Numbered from the stretch's first letter, positions 9,478 through 21,551 are shown. The stretch is 64,000 bases of DNA from Pseudomonas sp. stari2 (GCF_040760005.1 NZ_CP099760.1:3343501-3407500), one strand, 5' to 3'. The notes: generated by a model from the sequence alone, not told the origin. Program-made: numbers and translations.

Positions 9478-10779
9478 ATGAACGCGATCCCACTCGTCGC
9501 AGGTACTTCTGCGCGCCGATTTTGTGTAACCGCGATTGCGGCTTTGGGTAGTATGGCAAGTTCGGCATGGGCTGATTCGGCGCCTACAGACAGCAGCCCA
9601 CTCAAGGCGCACCTGATCGTTACCGATCTGATGCTGGAGAACCTTAATACTGGCCCTCGTCCCCACACATTCGCCAACGCGGGCGCTATTTTCGCCGGCG
9701 CCGATTTTGACATGTCCAAACTTTTGGGATTTGCAGGTGGCACGTTCCAGTTTGAATACACATTCTTCCCATGGATGCGCAATGAAGGTCAGCCCACCGC
9801 TGGCGCTTGGCAAGGCGCCACGGGTAGCGCTCTAGGCGGCGCACCTATGCATAACGACATCGACAAGGGGTATCTGTCGAAGTTTGAATATCGGCAAATG
9901 CTGTTGGACAACCATCTTGAGCTCGACGTTGGGCGTAGCAATGCTAAGCAGCATTTCTACATGATGAATTGCGAAAACTGGGTTACCTGCAACGACCCCA
10001 TCATTGAAAACACCACCGGAATACTGCCTTACCCATACGGAAGCTGGGGCGTTTACTCGCGTTACTCATTCGACAATGGTCAGTACCTGCATGCTGGTGC
10101 TTTCGAGTCTAATCCTGCCCATTACATCAAACGCACCAAGGGATGGGACTGGGATCCTGGTGACGCGAGCGGTATTACTTGGCTAGCAGGTGTTGGAGAT
10201 CAGAAAAGCTTTGCGCAGACGCCATTGGCTTATCACTACGAACTCAATGGCTTTTACAACAGTGCCGAACAGACTGATATCCTCGATGGCTCAACCCGTC
10301 GTGGTAGCAGCGGCTTGATTTTCCGCTTCATGCAGACGCTTTCTCGCGAGGGCGCTTCCGCTACAGGGGCTCCAGACAAAGCCTGGCAGACATTCGGTGC
10401 ATGGACATGGAGTGCTGATGATCTGCAACCTTTTGAGCATTTTGTCGAGTTGGGTGTAACCCGCATTGGCCCGTTCGGGCGTCCACAAGATTCTGTGAGC
10501 CTAAAAGCGAGTTACCTTCGTCTGGGTGATAAGCAGGTTCAGTACCAGCATGATCAGAGACTGCGCTCGACGGGAATTGATCAGGGGATGTCGAAAGGGG
10601 AATCCCGCGTTGAACTGAATATGGTTTGGCGGGCAACACCTTATCTGTCATTCCAACCAAGCGTGCAGTACGTTTTCAATCCAAGCAATTTTTACAACCC
10701 GCAAGCCGAGGTGAGTAGCAATGGTGCTGTCGTTGGACTGCAGATGGTTTATGACTTGGGATCGCAGATAGGACTTTGA
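9478..10779 (+). CDS. Outer-membrane porin, OprB-like carbohydrate porin
   Basis: Protein of 433 residues with an N-terminal signal peptide (about residues 1-32, ending near SSAWA) and the alternating aromatic strands of an outer-membrane beta-barrel, ending in a short hydrophobic strand (VYDLGSQIGL). Pieces such as FEYRQMLLDNHLELDVGRSNAKQ and GSWGVYSRYSF resemble the OprB sugar-porin family. It follows the amidase by 68 bases and is probably co-transcribed. It could admit the glucoside or an aromatic acid or amide; selectivity cannot be read from sequence. Confidence 0.75.
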   Translation: MNAIPLVAGTSARRFCVTAIAALGSMASSAWADSAPTDSSPLKAHLIVTDLMLENLNTGPRPHTFANAGAIFAGADFDMSKLLGFAGGTFQFEYTFFPWMRNEGQPTAGAWQGATGSALGGAPMHNDIDKGYLSKFEYRQMLLDNHLELDVGRSNAKQHFYMMNCENWVTCNDPIIENTTGILPYPYGSWGVYSRYSFDNGQYLHAGAFESNPAHYIKRTKGWDWDPGDASGITWLAGVGDQKSFAQTPLAYHYELNGFYNSAEQTDILDGSTRRGSSGLIFRFMQTLSREGASATGAPDKAWQTFGAWTWSADDLQPFEHFVELGVTRIGPFGRPQDSVSLKASYLRLGDKQVQYQHDQRLRSTGIDQGMSKGESRVELNMVWRATPYLSFQPSVQYVFNPSNFYNPQAEVSSNGAVVGLQMVYDLGSQIGL

Positions 10780-10838
10780 TGCCTGAAACGGAGAGAGTGA
10801 TCGGGAATCATGAACCCAATCTAGATGCAGTGGAATCC

Positions 10839-11753
10839 TCAGGCCGCATCTGACTCACCCAGAGCGGCCTGAATTTGTTCAAAGAACCACTTGAGTCCAG
10901 TTGACTGGATGCTCCGGGAGTGCCAGTGAAGGGTGACCTCGAATGCTGGAACTTCGAAGGGCAACTCCAGCGTCTTCAGCGGCTTGGTCAATGGCAACTC
11001 GCAAAAACTCTCTGCGATTTGGGACGGTAGGATGGCCAACAATTCAGTGCCTGGTATCACCTTGGGTAGAACTGAGAAGTGGGGAAGGCGTAGCTTTATC
11101 CGGCGCTTTGCTCCTAATTTCTGAAGCACATCTTCCGCCATTCCATGGCCCGATGTTCTCGTGACGAGAACGTGACGCTCCGCAAGAAATTGTTCCATGG
11201 ACATCTCAGAATGGATTCGGGGGTGGGCCGCATCTAGCAAGCAAACGTACCGTTCGCTAACCAACTTTTTCGACGCTAGGCCAGCGCTGGTAATTGCACG
11301 GCTGCAGATGGCTGCGTCGATGTAGCCATCGTTCAACCACATCCCCACTTGGTCAATTTCGAGAGGAATGATCTCCAGCTCGATATTGGGCGCCAAACTA
11401 TTCAGCCTCTCCATGAGCTTTGGCAGCAACGCCATCTCTCCCAAGTCGGAAAGGGCCAGTCGAAATTGTCGGTTTGAGTGGCCCGGTTCGAATTTTCGCG
11501 CTTCAGAGATCGATTCCTCAATGCAACGTGAGGCTTGCTTGAAGCCTACGTAAAGCTGAGCAGCAAGCCTCGTGGGCTGCATGCCTTGGCTAGTTCTTAC
11601 GAATAAAGGGTCGTCGAATTGTTCGCGAAGCTTACCTAGCGCATAGCTGATTGATGGCTGAGTCACGAATAGCCGTTCGGCGGTAACCGTCAGGCTCTGA
11701 GTCTCATACAGGGTGACGAATGTGGTAACGAGATTGAGATCGAAATTAGCCAT
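10839..11753 (-). CDS. LysR-family regulator divergent from mdlC
   Basis: LysR-type regulator of 304 residues. The N-terminal helix-turn-helix (MANFDLNLVTTFVTLYETQSLTVTAERLFVTQPSIS in part) resembles the NahR/NodD branch that senses aromatics; the rest is the periplasmic-binding-like effector domain. ATG 11753 fits the family's standard N-terminus. It is divergent from mdlC with 118 bases between them, the classical LysR arrangement, so it most likely controls the mdlC-MFS-aldehyde dehydrogenase operon, with mandelate or benzoylformate as possible inducers (inference). Confidence 0.88.
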   Translation of the reverse strand: MANFDLNLVTTFVTLYETQSLTVTAERLFVTQPSISYALGKLREQFDDPLFVRTSQGMQPTRLAAQLYVGFKQASRCIEESISEARKFEPGHSNRQFRLALSDLGEMALLPKLMERLNSLAPNIELEIIPLEIDQVGMWLNDGYIDAAICSRAITSAGLASKKLVSERYVCLLDAAHPRIHSEMSMEQFLAERHVLVTRTSGHGMAEDVLQKLGAKRRIKLRLPHFSVLPKVIPGTELLAILPSQIAESFCELPLTKPLKTLELPFEVPAFEVTLHWHSRSIQSTGLKWFFEQIQAALGESDAA

Positions 11754-11775
11754 TTGCAGACCTTTATCAAAATAA

Positions 11776-13461
<1,686 letters not shown>

Positions 13462-13469
13462 TGAGGGAC

Positions 13470-13489
13470 AGGGCCCCGCGATGGGCCCT
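13470..13489 (+). terminator. Hairpin between mdlC and the MFS gene
   Basis: Stem AGGGCCC / GGGCCCT with a CGCGAT loop, 8 bases after the mdlC stop. No long T-run follows, so it may be an attenuator or mRNA-processing hairpin rather than a full terminator. Confidence 0.4.
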
Positions 13490-13525
13490 TTGCAAATCTG
13501 AAATAACAAAAACAAGAGACGAATC

Positions 13526-14860
13526 ATGATCCCGAAAAATGCGATAGAGATTGCGAACACTGCGCCGTTGGGAAAATTTCACTATGGCCTGTTGTTCTGG
13601 TGCTCTTTCATCATGTTGTTTGATGGATACGACCTGGTCATATATGGCTCTGTAGTTCCACGGCTCATGGAGCAGTGGTCAATACCTCCTGTTCAGGCGG
13701 GCTGGATGGGAAGTGCTGCGCTGTTCGGAATGATGTTCGGTGCCGTTGCGATTGGCCCTTTGGCTGACCGCCTTGGTCGTCGCAAAGTCATTCTCGGGGC
13801 GATCACTCTGGCGAGCGTTGGAGCACTTGCCAACGCATTTGCATGGGATGCCTTGAGCTTCGCATCTCTGCGTTTCCTGACGGGTGTTGGGCTGGGTGGC
13901 GCGGTTCCCAACATCGTAGCGCTGATGAGCGATCTGTCGCCCACAACCCGGCGCAGCACACTCACGACCATCATGCTCAGCTTCTATTCCATTGGTGCGA
14001 TGGTTTCCGCGTTGGTGGCCATGCTGCTGATTCCGAAGTTCGGATGGGAGGCGACGTTCTTCATTGGCGGCCTGCCTTTGCTCTGCTTGCCATGGATGTA
14101 CCGTTACCTTCCCGAATCCCTGCCTTACCTGCTGGAGAAGGACAAGATTGCAGCCAGCCGGCTCATGACTCGCATTCTTCCTGGTATTGATACTTCCTCG
14201 GTTCGATTTGAGTCGCCCGTCCGGACATCCTCGTCCACACCTCTGTCACGTCTTTTCAAAGAGGGGCGAGGTGTCAGTACGGTATTCCTTTGGCTGGGAT
14301 TCGGCATGTGCCTGCTGATGGTCTATGGCCTCAATACCTGGCTGCCGAAAATCATGGTTGCTGGCGGCTATCCACTGGGCTCAAGCCTGATGTTCCTAGT
14401 GACATTGAATCTAGGCGCGACTGTTGGCGCGCTTGGTGGCGGCTGGCTGGCGGATCGCTGGGGGTGCAAACCCACCCTGATCCTGTTTTTCACGCTCGCG
14501 GTCGCTTCACTTTGCACCCTTGGTATCAAGCCCGGCCCTGTATTGCTCAACGTCATGTTGCTCATCGCTGGTGCTACGACCATCGGCACTCTCGCAGTTG
14601 TTCACGCCTTTGCCGCGCAACAATACCCGAGTGAAATCCGTTCGACTGCTGTGAGTTGGTGCTCAGCGGTAGGCCGATTCGGTGGGGTTGCTGGCCCTGC
14701 TCTTGGCGGGTTCATGCTGAGCCTGAACTTGCCGCTTCAATTGAATTTTATTTTCTGCGCGATACCTGGGCTGATCGCTATCTTCGCCATAGCTATGGTG
14801 AAACGGCGCGCACAGAATTCGAGTGAAAACCTGACCCAGCCTATAGATGCACATTCCTGA
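13526..14860 (+). CDS. MFS transporter, aromatic acid:H+ symporter (AAHS) type
   Basis: Twelve-helix major facilitator of 444 residues in the inner membrane. The [11 protein letters not shown] motif in helix 1 and [12 protein letters not shown] in the helix 2-3 loop are hallmarks of the aromatic acid/H+ symporter family (PcaK, BenK, MhpT). The second MFS motif [10 protein letters not shown] is present in the C-terminal half. It lies between benzoylformate decarboxylase and benzaldehyde dehydrogenase, so mandelate, benzoylformate or benzoate is the likely cargo (inference). Confidence 0.88.
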   Translation: MIPKNAIEIANTAPLGKFHYGLLFWCSFIMLFDGYDLVIYGSVVPRLMEQWSIPPVQAGWMGSAALFGMMFGAVAIGPLADRLGRRKVILGAITLASVGALANAFAWDALSFASLRFLTGVGLGGAVPNIVALMSDLSPTTRRSTLTTIMLSFYSIGAMVSALVAMLLIPKFGWEATFFIGGLPLLCLPWMYRYLPESLPYLLEKDKIAASRLMTRILPGIDTSSVRFESPVRTSSSTPLSRLFKEGRGVSTVFLWLGFGMCLLMVYGLNTWLPKIMVAGGYPLGSSLMFLVTLNLGATVGALGGGWLADRWGCKPTLILFFTLAVASLCTLGIKPGPVLLNVMLLIAGATTIGTLAVVHAFAAQQYPSEIRSTAVSWCSAVGRFGGVAGPALGGFMLSLNLPLQLNFIFCAIPGLIAIFAIAMVKRRAQNSSENLTQPIDAHS

Positions 14861-14892
14861 TATCCAAGTATCACCGTCTAAGGAGACTTCAC

Positions 14893-16371
14893 GTGAGCCA
14901 AAGTAACTGTATGCCTTACCAAGACATGTACTTGCTGCCAATTGCAGGGGAATGGCGGAAGGGCAGCACCGGGAACATTCTCAACGTTACTGATCCGTAC
15001 ACCGGCGAATCGCTCCTGGAAATCAGCCAGGCTGATCGCCAGGATTTGAACCAGGCTTACGTCTTTGCCGAGCAGGCGCAGGCTAGTTGGGCAGCTATGG
15101 CCCCAGGACAACGCTCGGCCATCATGCTCAAAGCCGTCCAAATCTTTGATGATCGTCGCGAAGAAATCATCGACTGGATCATTCGAGAGTCCGGCAGCAC
15201 GCGGATTAAAGCCCAGATCGAATGGGGAGCCGCTCGCGGGATTACTCAAGAGTCGGCCTCGTTCCCTGCTCGGGTACATGGTCGCATCCTCCCGTCCAAT
15301 GTACCGGGCAAGGAAAACCGAGTTTACCGTGAGCCGCTCGGTGTAGTGGGTGTGATCAGCCCGTGGAATTTCCCGTTCCACCTGACCCAGCGATCTGTCG
15401 CACCTGCATTGGCACTCGGCAACGCGATTGTTATCAAGCCGGCGAGCGATACACCAGTAACTGGGGGGCTTCTGGCAGCGAGAATTTTTGAAGAGGCCGG
15501 TGTACCGAAAGGCGTGATCAGCGTGCTGGTGGGCTCCGGTGCACAAATCGGTGATGCATTTGTGGAACATCACGTTCCTAAGTTCATCTCGTTCACCGGC
15601 TCGACGCCGGTAGGATTGAACATTGGGCGGATCGCAAGTGGCGGTAAGCATCTCAAGCATGTGGCGTTGGAGCTCGGAGGCAACAGCCCATTCGTGGTAC
15701 TCGCGGACGCAGATCTCGATCAGGCGGTTGCTGCTGCCGTCATGGGCAAGTTCTTGCACCAAGGCCAGATCTGTATGGCCATTAACCGAATTATTGTCGA
15801 AGACGCGCTGTATGACCGTTTTGTAGAGCTTTACGCCTCCAAAGTCAGGACACTGAAGGTGGGTAACCCAAGCGACCCTGACACCGTTGTTGGCCCGATC
15901 ATCAATCGCAAGCAACTTGAAGGCCTGCTGAGCAAGGTTTCCCGCGCGAAGGAAGAAGGAGCCAGGACAGTTGTAGAGGGGGAGGCGAAAGGAAATCTTC
16001 TGCCGCCACACGTCTTCGCTGATGTCACAGCAGATATGGAGATCGCTCGGGAGGAGATTTTCGGGCCACTCGTTGGGATTCAGCGTGCTCGGGATGAAGC
16101 TCACGCCTTGGATCTGGCGAATGACAGCGAGTTTGGTCTATCGAGTGCAGTGTTTACCAAGGATCTGGAGCGGGGTGCTCGTTTTGCTCGAAAGATCAAA
16201 GCAGGCATGACACACGTTAACGATATCCCTGTGAACGACGAAGCCCATGCGCCATTCGGCGGGGAAAAAAACTCTGGGCTTGGCCGATTCAATGGAGAGT
16301 GGGCAATCGAGGAGTTTACAACCGATCATTGGATCAGCGTCCAAATGACGCCTCGTATTTATCCATTCTAA
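14893..16371 (+). CDS. mdlD: Benzaldehyde dehydrogenase
   Basis: Aldehyde dehydrogenase of 492 residues expected to oxidise benzaldehyde, the MdlC product, to benzoate. Catalytic residues are Asn159 (SPWNFPF), Glu260 (ALELGGNSP) and Cys294 (GQICMAINR); the sequence belongs with vanillin/benzaldehyde dehydrogenases, with the [13 protein letters not shown] stretch. GTG 14893 is the start, 7 bases after AAGGAG. It is the third gene of the mdlC operon (32 bases after the MFS stop). The mdlD name is by role and position; orthology with the P. putida gene is not shown. Confidence 0.85.
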   Translation: MSQSNCMPYQDMYLLPIAGEWRKGSTGNILNVTDPYTGESLLEISQADRQDLNQAYVFAEQAQASWAAMAPGQRSAIMLKAVQIFDDRREEIIDWIIRESGSTRIKAQIEWGAARGITQESASFPARVHGRILPSNVPGKENRVYREPLGVVGVISPWNFPFHLTQRSVAPALALGNAIVIKPASDTPVTGGLLAARIFEEAGVPKGVISVLVGSGAQIGDAFVEHHVPKFISFTGSTPVGLNIGRIASGGKHLKHVALELGGNSPFVVLADADLDQAVAAAVMGKFLHQGQICMAINRIIVEDALYDRFVELYASKVRTLKVGNPSDPDTVVGPIINRKQLEGLLSKVSRAKEEGARTVVEGEAKGNLLPPHVFADVTADMEIAREEIFGPLVGIQRARDEAHALDLANDSEFGLSSAVFTKDLERGARFARKIKAGMTHVNDIPVNDEAHAPFGGEKNSGLGRFNGEWAIEEFTTDHWISVQMTPRIYPF

Positions 16372-16411
16372 ATAAAATTCTAAAGCTGTAGATCGCCCCT
16401 TTAAGCAGTCT

Positions 16412-16437
16412 CTGCCCTTTAGATTTCTAAAGGGCAG
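16412..16437. terminator. Long perfect hairpin after benzaldehyde dehydrogenase
   Basis: Twelve-base arms CTGCCCTTTAGA / TCTAAAGGGCAG separated by TT, located between the convergent aldehyde dehydrogenase and AraC genes. It lacks a strong T-run but is well placed to end both transcripts. Confidence 0.6.
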
Positions 16438-16566
16438 CCTGCTGTAGCCTTCACAACGAGCCTGTGTACATTGGTTGGCATGAAAGAACGGATGCGTCGA
16501 ATCTAACCAATACGAGCGGGGCGCTGTTTGACTGAGGGTTCCGTGCTCCCTCAAAAAGCGCTGCAG

Positions 16567-17541
16567 TCACACAGGGCTTATTTTCTGACTCGAAAAGTGT
16601 TGCTGCCTAAATTCCTTTGGTGTCATCCCTGTTTCGCGTTTGAACGCACGGCTGAAATGGGTGCAATTGCTGAATCCCCAGTCGAATGCAATCTCGCCGA
16701 TATTCTTGCCTTTGAGTGCATGGCTTTTCAGATCTTTCTGACAGAGCTGCAGTCTTTGGCTCCATATCCATTGAGAGAGTGGCTGCTCTTCATTACCGAA
16801 AATTCGGTAGAGTGAACTTACTGACATTTTAAGATCCATAGCGACTTTCTCGACGTTCAGACTCGGATCTCGCAAGTTCTGTATGACGTAGTTTTTCACT
16901 CTGGACAAATGGAACATCTGCAGCCTTGATATCTCGCACTGCCGCGCCTGTGGTAGGGATTGCAATCCACCTACTATCAGCTCAATAAGCGCATTGGCGA
17001 TTGGCTCTGACACGGGCGGTGCCAGCTCAATTTTATTCTCTGCCAACGAACGCAACATTCCTCCAAGCAAGATGCTCGGGCCGACTTTGGAATCGATAGT
17101 TAGGCCGCACATCCGTTCCGGGTTGCTCAGATGAGCATTGAGCAAGCGCCGAGGAATCCTAAGGATGTATTTGCTGAAATTTGCATCGTACTCCATCTCA
17201 AAAGGCCGGGTACTGTCGTAAACAACAAAATCACCAGCCTTCTGCTTTGACTCTTTATCTTCCTGCCTTAAATAGCCTTGCCCACAAATCTGATAACTGA
17301 CCATGAAGTAGTCAGCGTCAGATTTTCGGGCTAAACGGGCGCTCCGAGTAACCGCGTGTGGGCTCGCAGCCATAGTCATTAAATCTAAGGCACCCACAGG
17401 AACATGTCGCAGATCAGCACTGAACGACGTTCCGGCACCGGCAGTGCACTCCAAAGGCATGAACATTTTACCGATCAAATCCCGCCAAAAATCGAGACGA
17501 TTGCCTTCAGGAATGGCCTGTGTAGAGATGGTCGTTTGCAC
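16567..17541 (-). CDS. AraC/XylS-family transcriptional regulator
   Basis: Regulator of 324 residues. The C-terminal double helix-turn-helix includes NVEKVAMDLKMSVSSLYRIF and IGEIAFDWGFSNCTHFSRAFKRETGMTPKEFR, the standard AraC signature; the N-terminal 200 residues form an AraC-binding-like effector domain as in FeaR/XylS relatives. Translation starts at GTG 17541, 9 bases after AGGA. It is divergent from the porin/beta-glucosidase operon. AraC/XylS regulators also control some nitrilase genes (NitR of Rhodococcus), so both the glucosidase and the nitrilase are candidate targets. Confidence 0.86.
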   Translation of the reverse strand: MQTTISTQAIPEGNRLDFWRDLIGKMFMPLECTAGAGTSFSADLRHVPVGALDLMTMAASPHAVTRSARLARKSDADYFMVSYQICGQGYLRQEDKESKQKAGDFVVYDSTRPFEMEYDANFSKYILRIPRRLLNAHLSNPERMCGLTIDSKVGPSILLGGMLRSLAENKIELAPPVSEPIANALIELIVGGLQSLPQARQCEISRLQMFHLSRVKNYVIQNLRDPSLNVEKVAMDLKMSVSSLYRIFGNEEQPLSQWIWSQRLQLCQKDLKSHALKGKNIGEIAFDWGFSNCTHFSRAFKRETGMTPKEFRQQHFSSQKISPV

Positions 17542-17945
17542 GGTGTGTGTCCTGCGCGAGCTGCTTGGCTATAGGCAAGCAAATAAGATGCCCCCCAGTC
17601 CCAGTCAGGTCAATCCGAGCAACTCAGGCATGAAGGATGGGAAGGTGAGTACATATTGTTTTTTTTGCAGCAGTTTCTCCGTCTGTCCACGCCCTTTTTA
17701 AGAGCACTTCAATTTGCTGTGCACGCAAATGGAAACGCATTTCACCTTAAGAAACTGAGGCAACTTCTGCAGGAAGTGGAGGGCAGCGATTCTCGCCGAT
17801 GCCCTGACAAACTCTCCGTCGCCGGAAGTATTGACTTGGCTTAGCGCAGCAACTCCAGCATTCGCTTAACCACCAAAAGCACAATAAGTAGGGCAAAAAA
17901 GATGCGAAGTCCGCTCTTTTTAGCTCGGGATACGGAGCAGCCAAT
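17542..17945. promoter_or_regulatory. Divergent region between AraC gene and porin/beta-glucosidase operon
   Basis: About 400 bases, AT-richer than the neighbours, with a T-run near 17660. It holds no convincing gene. It should contain the AraC promoter and the promoter of the OprB-GH3 operon. I could not pick out a certain operator. Confidence 0.4.
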
Positions 17946-19283
17946 TTGAAAAAGCGTATGGCAGCAGGCGGTTTAGCCCTCTTGGGGTCAGTCAGTATTC
18001 CCGCTTTGGCCGCTGAGCCTTTGGCAGCAAATTCACCTTGGCTCACAGGTGATTGGGGCGGGATAAGAAATGAACTTGGTGATGATGGCGTCACCCTGGG
18101 GCTATTTTACGTCAACGAGCTTGCCTCGAACGTAAGGGGTGGGTATGACCAAAGGACGGCGCTGGAGACCAGTGACCAGACAACAGCCCTATTTAACTAC
18201 GATCTGAGCAAAATGTTGGGGATCGACGGGGAGTTTAGCCTTGTCGTAACGAATAGAAACAATCATGAGTTACTGACTAACACGCGCGTTAACGATCCAC
18301 GCACAGGCTCACTTCCTAACTTGTCACAAGAGGTATGGGGCTTTGGGTCTGTCACCCGTCTCACTCGGCTGACCTACCAGCAAAACTTTTTCAACAAACG
18401 ATTGAGCGTGCGAGTTGGGAAAATGACCCCGACGGAAGAATACTTTCCGTCCACATGTGAGTTCCAGAGTTTGGTCAACTGCGGCACCGTGCCCGGTATC
18501 AGCAACATCTGGTACGGGTGGCCTATCAGCACATGGGCAGTTTCTACAAACTATCACATCACCCCGGATTGGTACTTGAAACTGGGGGTGTATCAACAGA
18601 ACCCTCTGACTACCACCAATGAGCGAGGTCTCTCGCTGAGTGACAAGGGGGCTGAGGGACAAATTTACCCCGTGTTGCTCGGTTGGCGCCCTCACTGGGG
18701 GGAGCGCAAGTATGCGGGTAACTATTTCATCGGAGCCTATTACAGCAATGTTGATGCGCCTGATGTTGCCGCTGGTGCTGTTGGGGGGATGCAGGCGTTG
18801 AATCCATCCGCGGGGTTCAAGCAGCGTCATGGAAAACGTGCCGCATGGGCGTTCTTTGAGCAGCAACTCACGGGGCCTGGGGGTGACAGCAAGCAAGGCT
18901 TGCGCGCTTTCGTTAACGCCGAAGTCAATGACAAAGAAACCTCTGTCCTCCACTACGGCTACGGCGCGGGACTGTATTACAACGGTCTATTCGCTAGCCG
19001 ACCAGATGACATGCTGGGCTTTGCCAGCACCGCCATCAAGATCAACAAAGATTGGACACGCAATCGTAATCTGACCAACCAATTGGCGGGCATCGACGAC
19101 TACGATGATCCTCGTTATCTCCCCTTGGGCGACACGGAAGTCTCGACCGAGCTGTTTTATCGCTATCAAGCAACCAAGTGGCTGTATCTCCAACCGAACA
19201 TCCAGCACTACCACGCCCCTGGTGGCGTGGACAAAGTGCCAGATGCGACGGTGCTTGGCCTGCGATTCAACATCAGTTTCTAG
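17946..19283 (+). CDS. Carbohydrate-selective porin OprB
   Basis: Outer-membrane sugar porin of 445 residues. It has a signal peptide (KKRMAAGGLALLGSVSIPALA, cleavage near residue 22) and OprB-family features: SPWLTGDWGGIRNELGDDGVTLGL near the start of the mature protein, GKMTPTEEYF, and the C-terminal barrel strand VLGLRFNISF. TTG 17946 is the start because GGAG lies 8 bases upstream and the positively charged signal-peptide head is then kept; ATG 17958 would lose it. It precedes a GH3 beta-glucosidase by 15 bases, so it probably admits the glucoside. Confidence 0.88.
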   Translation: MKKRMAAGGLALLGSVSIPALAAEPLAANSPWLTGDWGGIRNELGDDGVTLGLFYVNELASNVRGGYDQRTALETSDQTTALFNYDLSKMLGIDGEFSLVVTNRNNHELLTNTRVNDPRTGSLPNLSQEVWGFGSVTRLTRLTYQQNFFNKRLSVRVGKMTPTEEYFPSTCEFQSLVNCGTVPGISNIWYGWPISTWAVSTNYHITPDWYLKLGVYQQNPLTTTNERGLSLSDKGAEGQIYPVLLGWRPHWGERKYAGNYFIGAYYSNVDAPDVAAGAVGGMQALNPSAGFKQRHGKRAAWAFFEQQLTGPGGDSKQGLRAFVNAEVNDKETSVLHYGYGAGLYYNGLFASRPDDMLGFASTAIKINKDWTRNRNLTNQLAGIDDYDDPRYLPLGDTEVSTELFYRYQATKWLYLQPNIQHYHAPGGVDKVPDATVLGLRFNISF

Positions 19284-19298
19284 GTAGGGCACCCCTTA

Positions 19299-21524
19299 AT
19301 GAAAAAGCTTCTTCCCTCAAGTTCTATCGCTTTCTTGGCGCTTTTTATAACCACCCCCCACGTACTAGCGGCATCCCACGCTTGGTTGGACTCAACCACA
19401 TCGCCCGACGAGCGAGCAATGCTTCTGCAAAAAGACCTGACTCTTGAGGAGCAAATTCGTCGAGTTCATGGCGAAATGGCCATGCCTATTCTTGGGTTTG
19501 CAGTTCCGCAAGGGGCTATTGGATCAGCAGGGTTTGTGCCTGCGGATGTCGCGAGAGGTATTCCTGCACTTCAAATCACTGATGCAAGCCTCGGAGTTGC
19601 CAACCCCGCCAACGTACGGCCAGGTGATGGAGGGACGCCGTTGCCGTCAGGACTCAGCAGCGCCGCAAGTTGGAATCCTGAAGTCGCCTACGACGGCGGC
19701 AAGATGATTGGCCAAGAGGCGTGGAGCAAGGGCTTCAACGTCATGCTTGCGGGCGGAGTGAACCTCGCGCGCGATCCCCGCAACGGTAGAAACTTTGAGT
19801 ATTTCGGTGAGGATCCATTGCTGGCCGGGACTATGGCTGGTGAAAATATCAAAGGCATTCAAAGTCAGCATGTGCTGTCGACGATCAAGCATTTTGCGAT
19901 GAATGATCAGGAGACCGCGCGGATGGGCATGAGCGCTGTGATCGACGACCGGGCCATGAGCGAGAGTGATTTGCTCGCGTTCCAGATCGCCATTGAGCGT
20001 GGCCAACCCGGCGCGGTCATGTGCGGATACAACAGAGTGAATGGTACGCACGCGTGCGACAACGCTGAGTTACTTCAACGAGTGTTGAAAGATCGCTGGG
20101 GCTATCGCGGGTTTGTCATGTCTGACTGGGGTTCGGTTCACGGGGTCGAGGCAGCCATGCATGGTGTCGATATCGAGATGGGGACACAGTTGGACAAGTG
20201 GTTGTTTGGCGATGTTTTCTTCGATAGACCCTTGCTTGCCAAAGCAGAGCAAGATCCAGCCTATCAGGCTCGCTTAGCTGAGATGAGCCAGCGAATTCTG
20301 CGCTCGATGTTTGATGTCGGCCTATTCGAGCACCCTCCAGTCAAAACACCCATTGACTATGCGGCGAGTAAAGCTGTCGCACAGCGAGCCGCTGAAGAAG
20401 GGATGGTGCTGCTGCGCAATGAGAATAGCGTGCTGCCGTTGAATAGTTCAATCAAGAAGATTTTGGTGGTGGGTGGTAACGCAGACAAGGGGGTGCTTTC
20501 CGGAGGCGGTTCTTCCCAAGTTGTGGAACCTGAAGGTGTAGGACTGGCTATTCATACCGGAGGGGAAGGGCAGTTCTCCACATTGCGTGAAATGGTATGG
20601 CACAGAAGCTCGCCACTTAAGGCTCTGAAAGCGGAACTCCCAGACGCCACGATCACCTTCAACGACGGTCGTCATCCTGGAGAGGCTGCCGCGCTGGCGA
20701 AGAACGCTGATCTCGTCATCGTGTTCGCGACGCAATGGATGATGGAAAGCTACGACACATACGATCTGGAACTGCCTGATGGTCAGAATGGTTTGATCGA
20801 CGCGGTTGCCTCGGCGAACGGTAAAACGATTGTTGTTTTGGAAACCGGAGGCGCCGTCAGTATGCCCTGGCTGAGCAAAACGGCGGCAGTAATGCAAGCT
20901 TGGTACCCCGGTGCCGGCGGCGGTGAAGCCATTGCTCGTACGCTGACCGGAAAGGTTAATCCTTCAGGACGTCTCCCGATCACGTTCCCTGCTGATCTGA
21001 AACAGCTACCTCGTCCCGAGGTGCCTGGGTTTGGTGGTGCTGAAAACGCCAGGATCGACGTCGACTACAACATCGAAGGCGCCGATGTCGGCTACAAATG
21101 GTTTGCGCGAAAGAAAACCAACCCATTGTTCCCGTTCGGTTATGGCCTTTCGTACACGCAATTCAAGTACGACGACTTGAAGGTTGAGCAGATGGCTCCA
21201 CTCGTTGTTTCTTTCACAGTGACCAACACCGGCAAACTCACCGGGAAGGACGTACCTCAACTCTACCTGACGGGCATGCCCGGCAGGGCGCAGCACCGCT
21301 TGTTGGGTTGGAGCAAGATCGAGCTCCAGCCAGGGGAAACACGTTCTGTAACCCTAAAAGTGGATACGCGGTTGCTCGCAGACTTTGACGCCAAAGCGCA
21401 AGGCTGGACGGTGGCTCGGGGGCCGTATGCATTGGGCCTAGGTCATAGTGCGACCGAGTTGGTGGCACAACAGCACGTCGCCTTGCAGAAGCAAAGCTTT
21501 TCAGACGTTGCCGTCAGCCACTAA
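19299..21524 (+). CDS. Secreted GH3 beta-glucosidase
   Basis: Glycoside hydrolase family 3 enzyme of 741 residues with a signal peptide (residues 1 to about 24, ending HVLA), so periplasmic or exported. The catalytic nucleophile is Asp276 in GFVMSDWGSVHG; other GH3 marks are GRNFEYFGEDP, STIKHFAMNDQE (about 194-205) and the second alpha/beta domain with a C-terminal fibronectin-III-like domain. It probably removes glucose from a beta-glucoside aglycone. The adjacent OprB porin and nearby nitrilase and mandelate genes point to amygdalin, prunasin or a related mandelonitrile glucoside; this is inference, and GH3 enzymes can have broad specificity. Confidence 0.9.
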   Translation: MKKLLPSSSIAFLALFITTPHVLAASHAWLDSTTSPDERAMLLQKDLTLEEQIRRVHGEMAMPILGFAVPQGAIGSAGFVPADVARGIPALQITDASLGVANPANVRPGDGGTPLPSGLSSAASWNPEVAYDGGKMIGQEAWSKGFNVMLAGGVNLARDPRNGRNFEYFGEDPLLAGTMAGENIKGIQSQHVLSTIKHFAMNDQETARMGMSAVIDDRAMSESDLLAFQIAIERGQPGAVMCGYNRVNGTHACDNAELLQRVLKDRWGYRGFVMSDWGSVHGVEAAMHGVDIEMGTQLDKWLFGDVFFDRPLLAKAEQDPAYQARLAEMSQRILRSMFDVGLFEHPPVKTPIDYAASKAVAQRAAEEGMVLLRNENSVLPLNSSIKKILVVGGNADKGVLSGGGSSQVVEPEGVGLAIHTGGEGQFSTLREMVWHRSSPLKALKAELPDATITFNDGRHPGEAAALAKNADLVIVFATQWMMESYDTYDLELPDGQNGLIDAVASANGKTIVVLETGGAVSMPWLSKTAAVMQAWYPGAGGGEAIARTLTGKVNPSGRLPITFPADLKQLPRPEVPGFGGAENARIDVDYNIEGADVGYKWFARKKTNPLFPFGYGLSYTQFKYDDLKVEQMAPLVVSFTVTNTGKLTGKDVPQLYLTGMPGRAQHRLLGWSKIELQPGETRSVTLKVDTRLLADFDAKAQGWTVARGPYALGLGHSATELVAQQHVALQKQSFSDVAVSH

Positions 21525-21551
21525 GGCGCTTTCTCGTGGAGCGAGGGCGCC
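21525..21551 (+). terminator. Hairpin after the beta-glucosidase gene
   Basis: Two-part stem GGCGC...CTCG / CGAG...GCGCC starting at the base after the stop codon. No T-run follows, so it may stabilise the mRNA end rather than terminate. Confidence 0.35.

Noticed and set aside
10800..10838. AGATGC/GCATCT hairpin between the first porin and the LysR gene
   Set aside because: Short stem with a long loop and no T-run; too weak for a terminator call.
14878..16104. 408-codon antisense frame over benzaldehyde dehydrogenase
   Set aside because: No recognisable domain; it mirrors a certain gene and is a by-product of its codon use.
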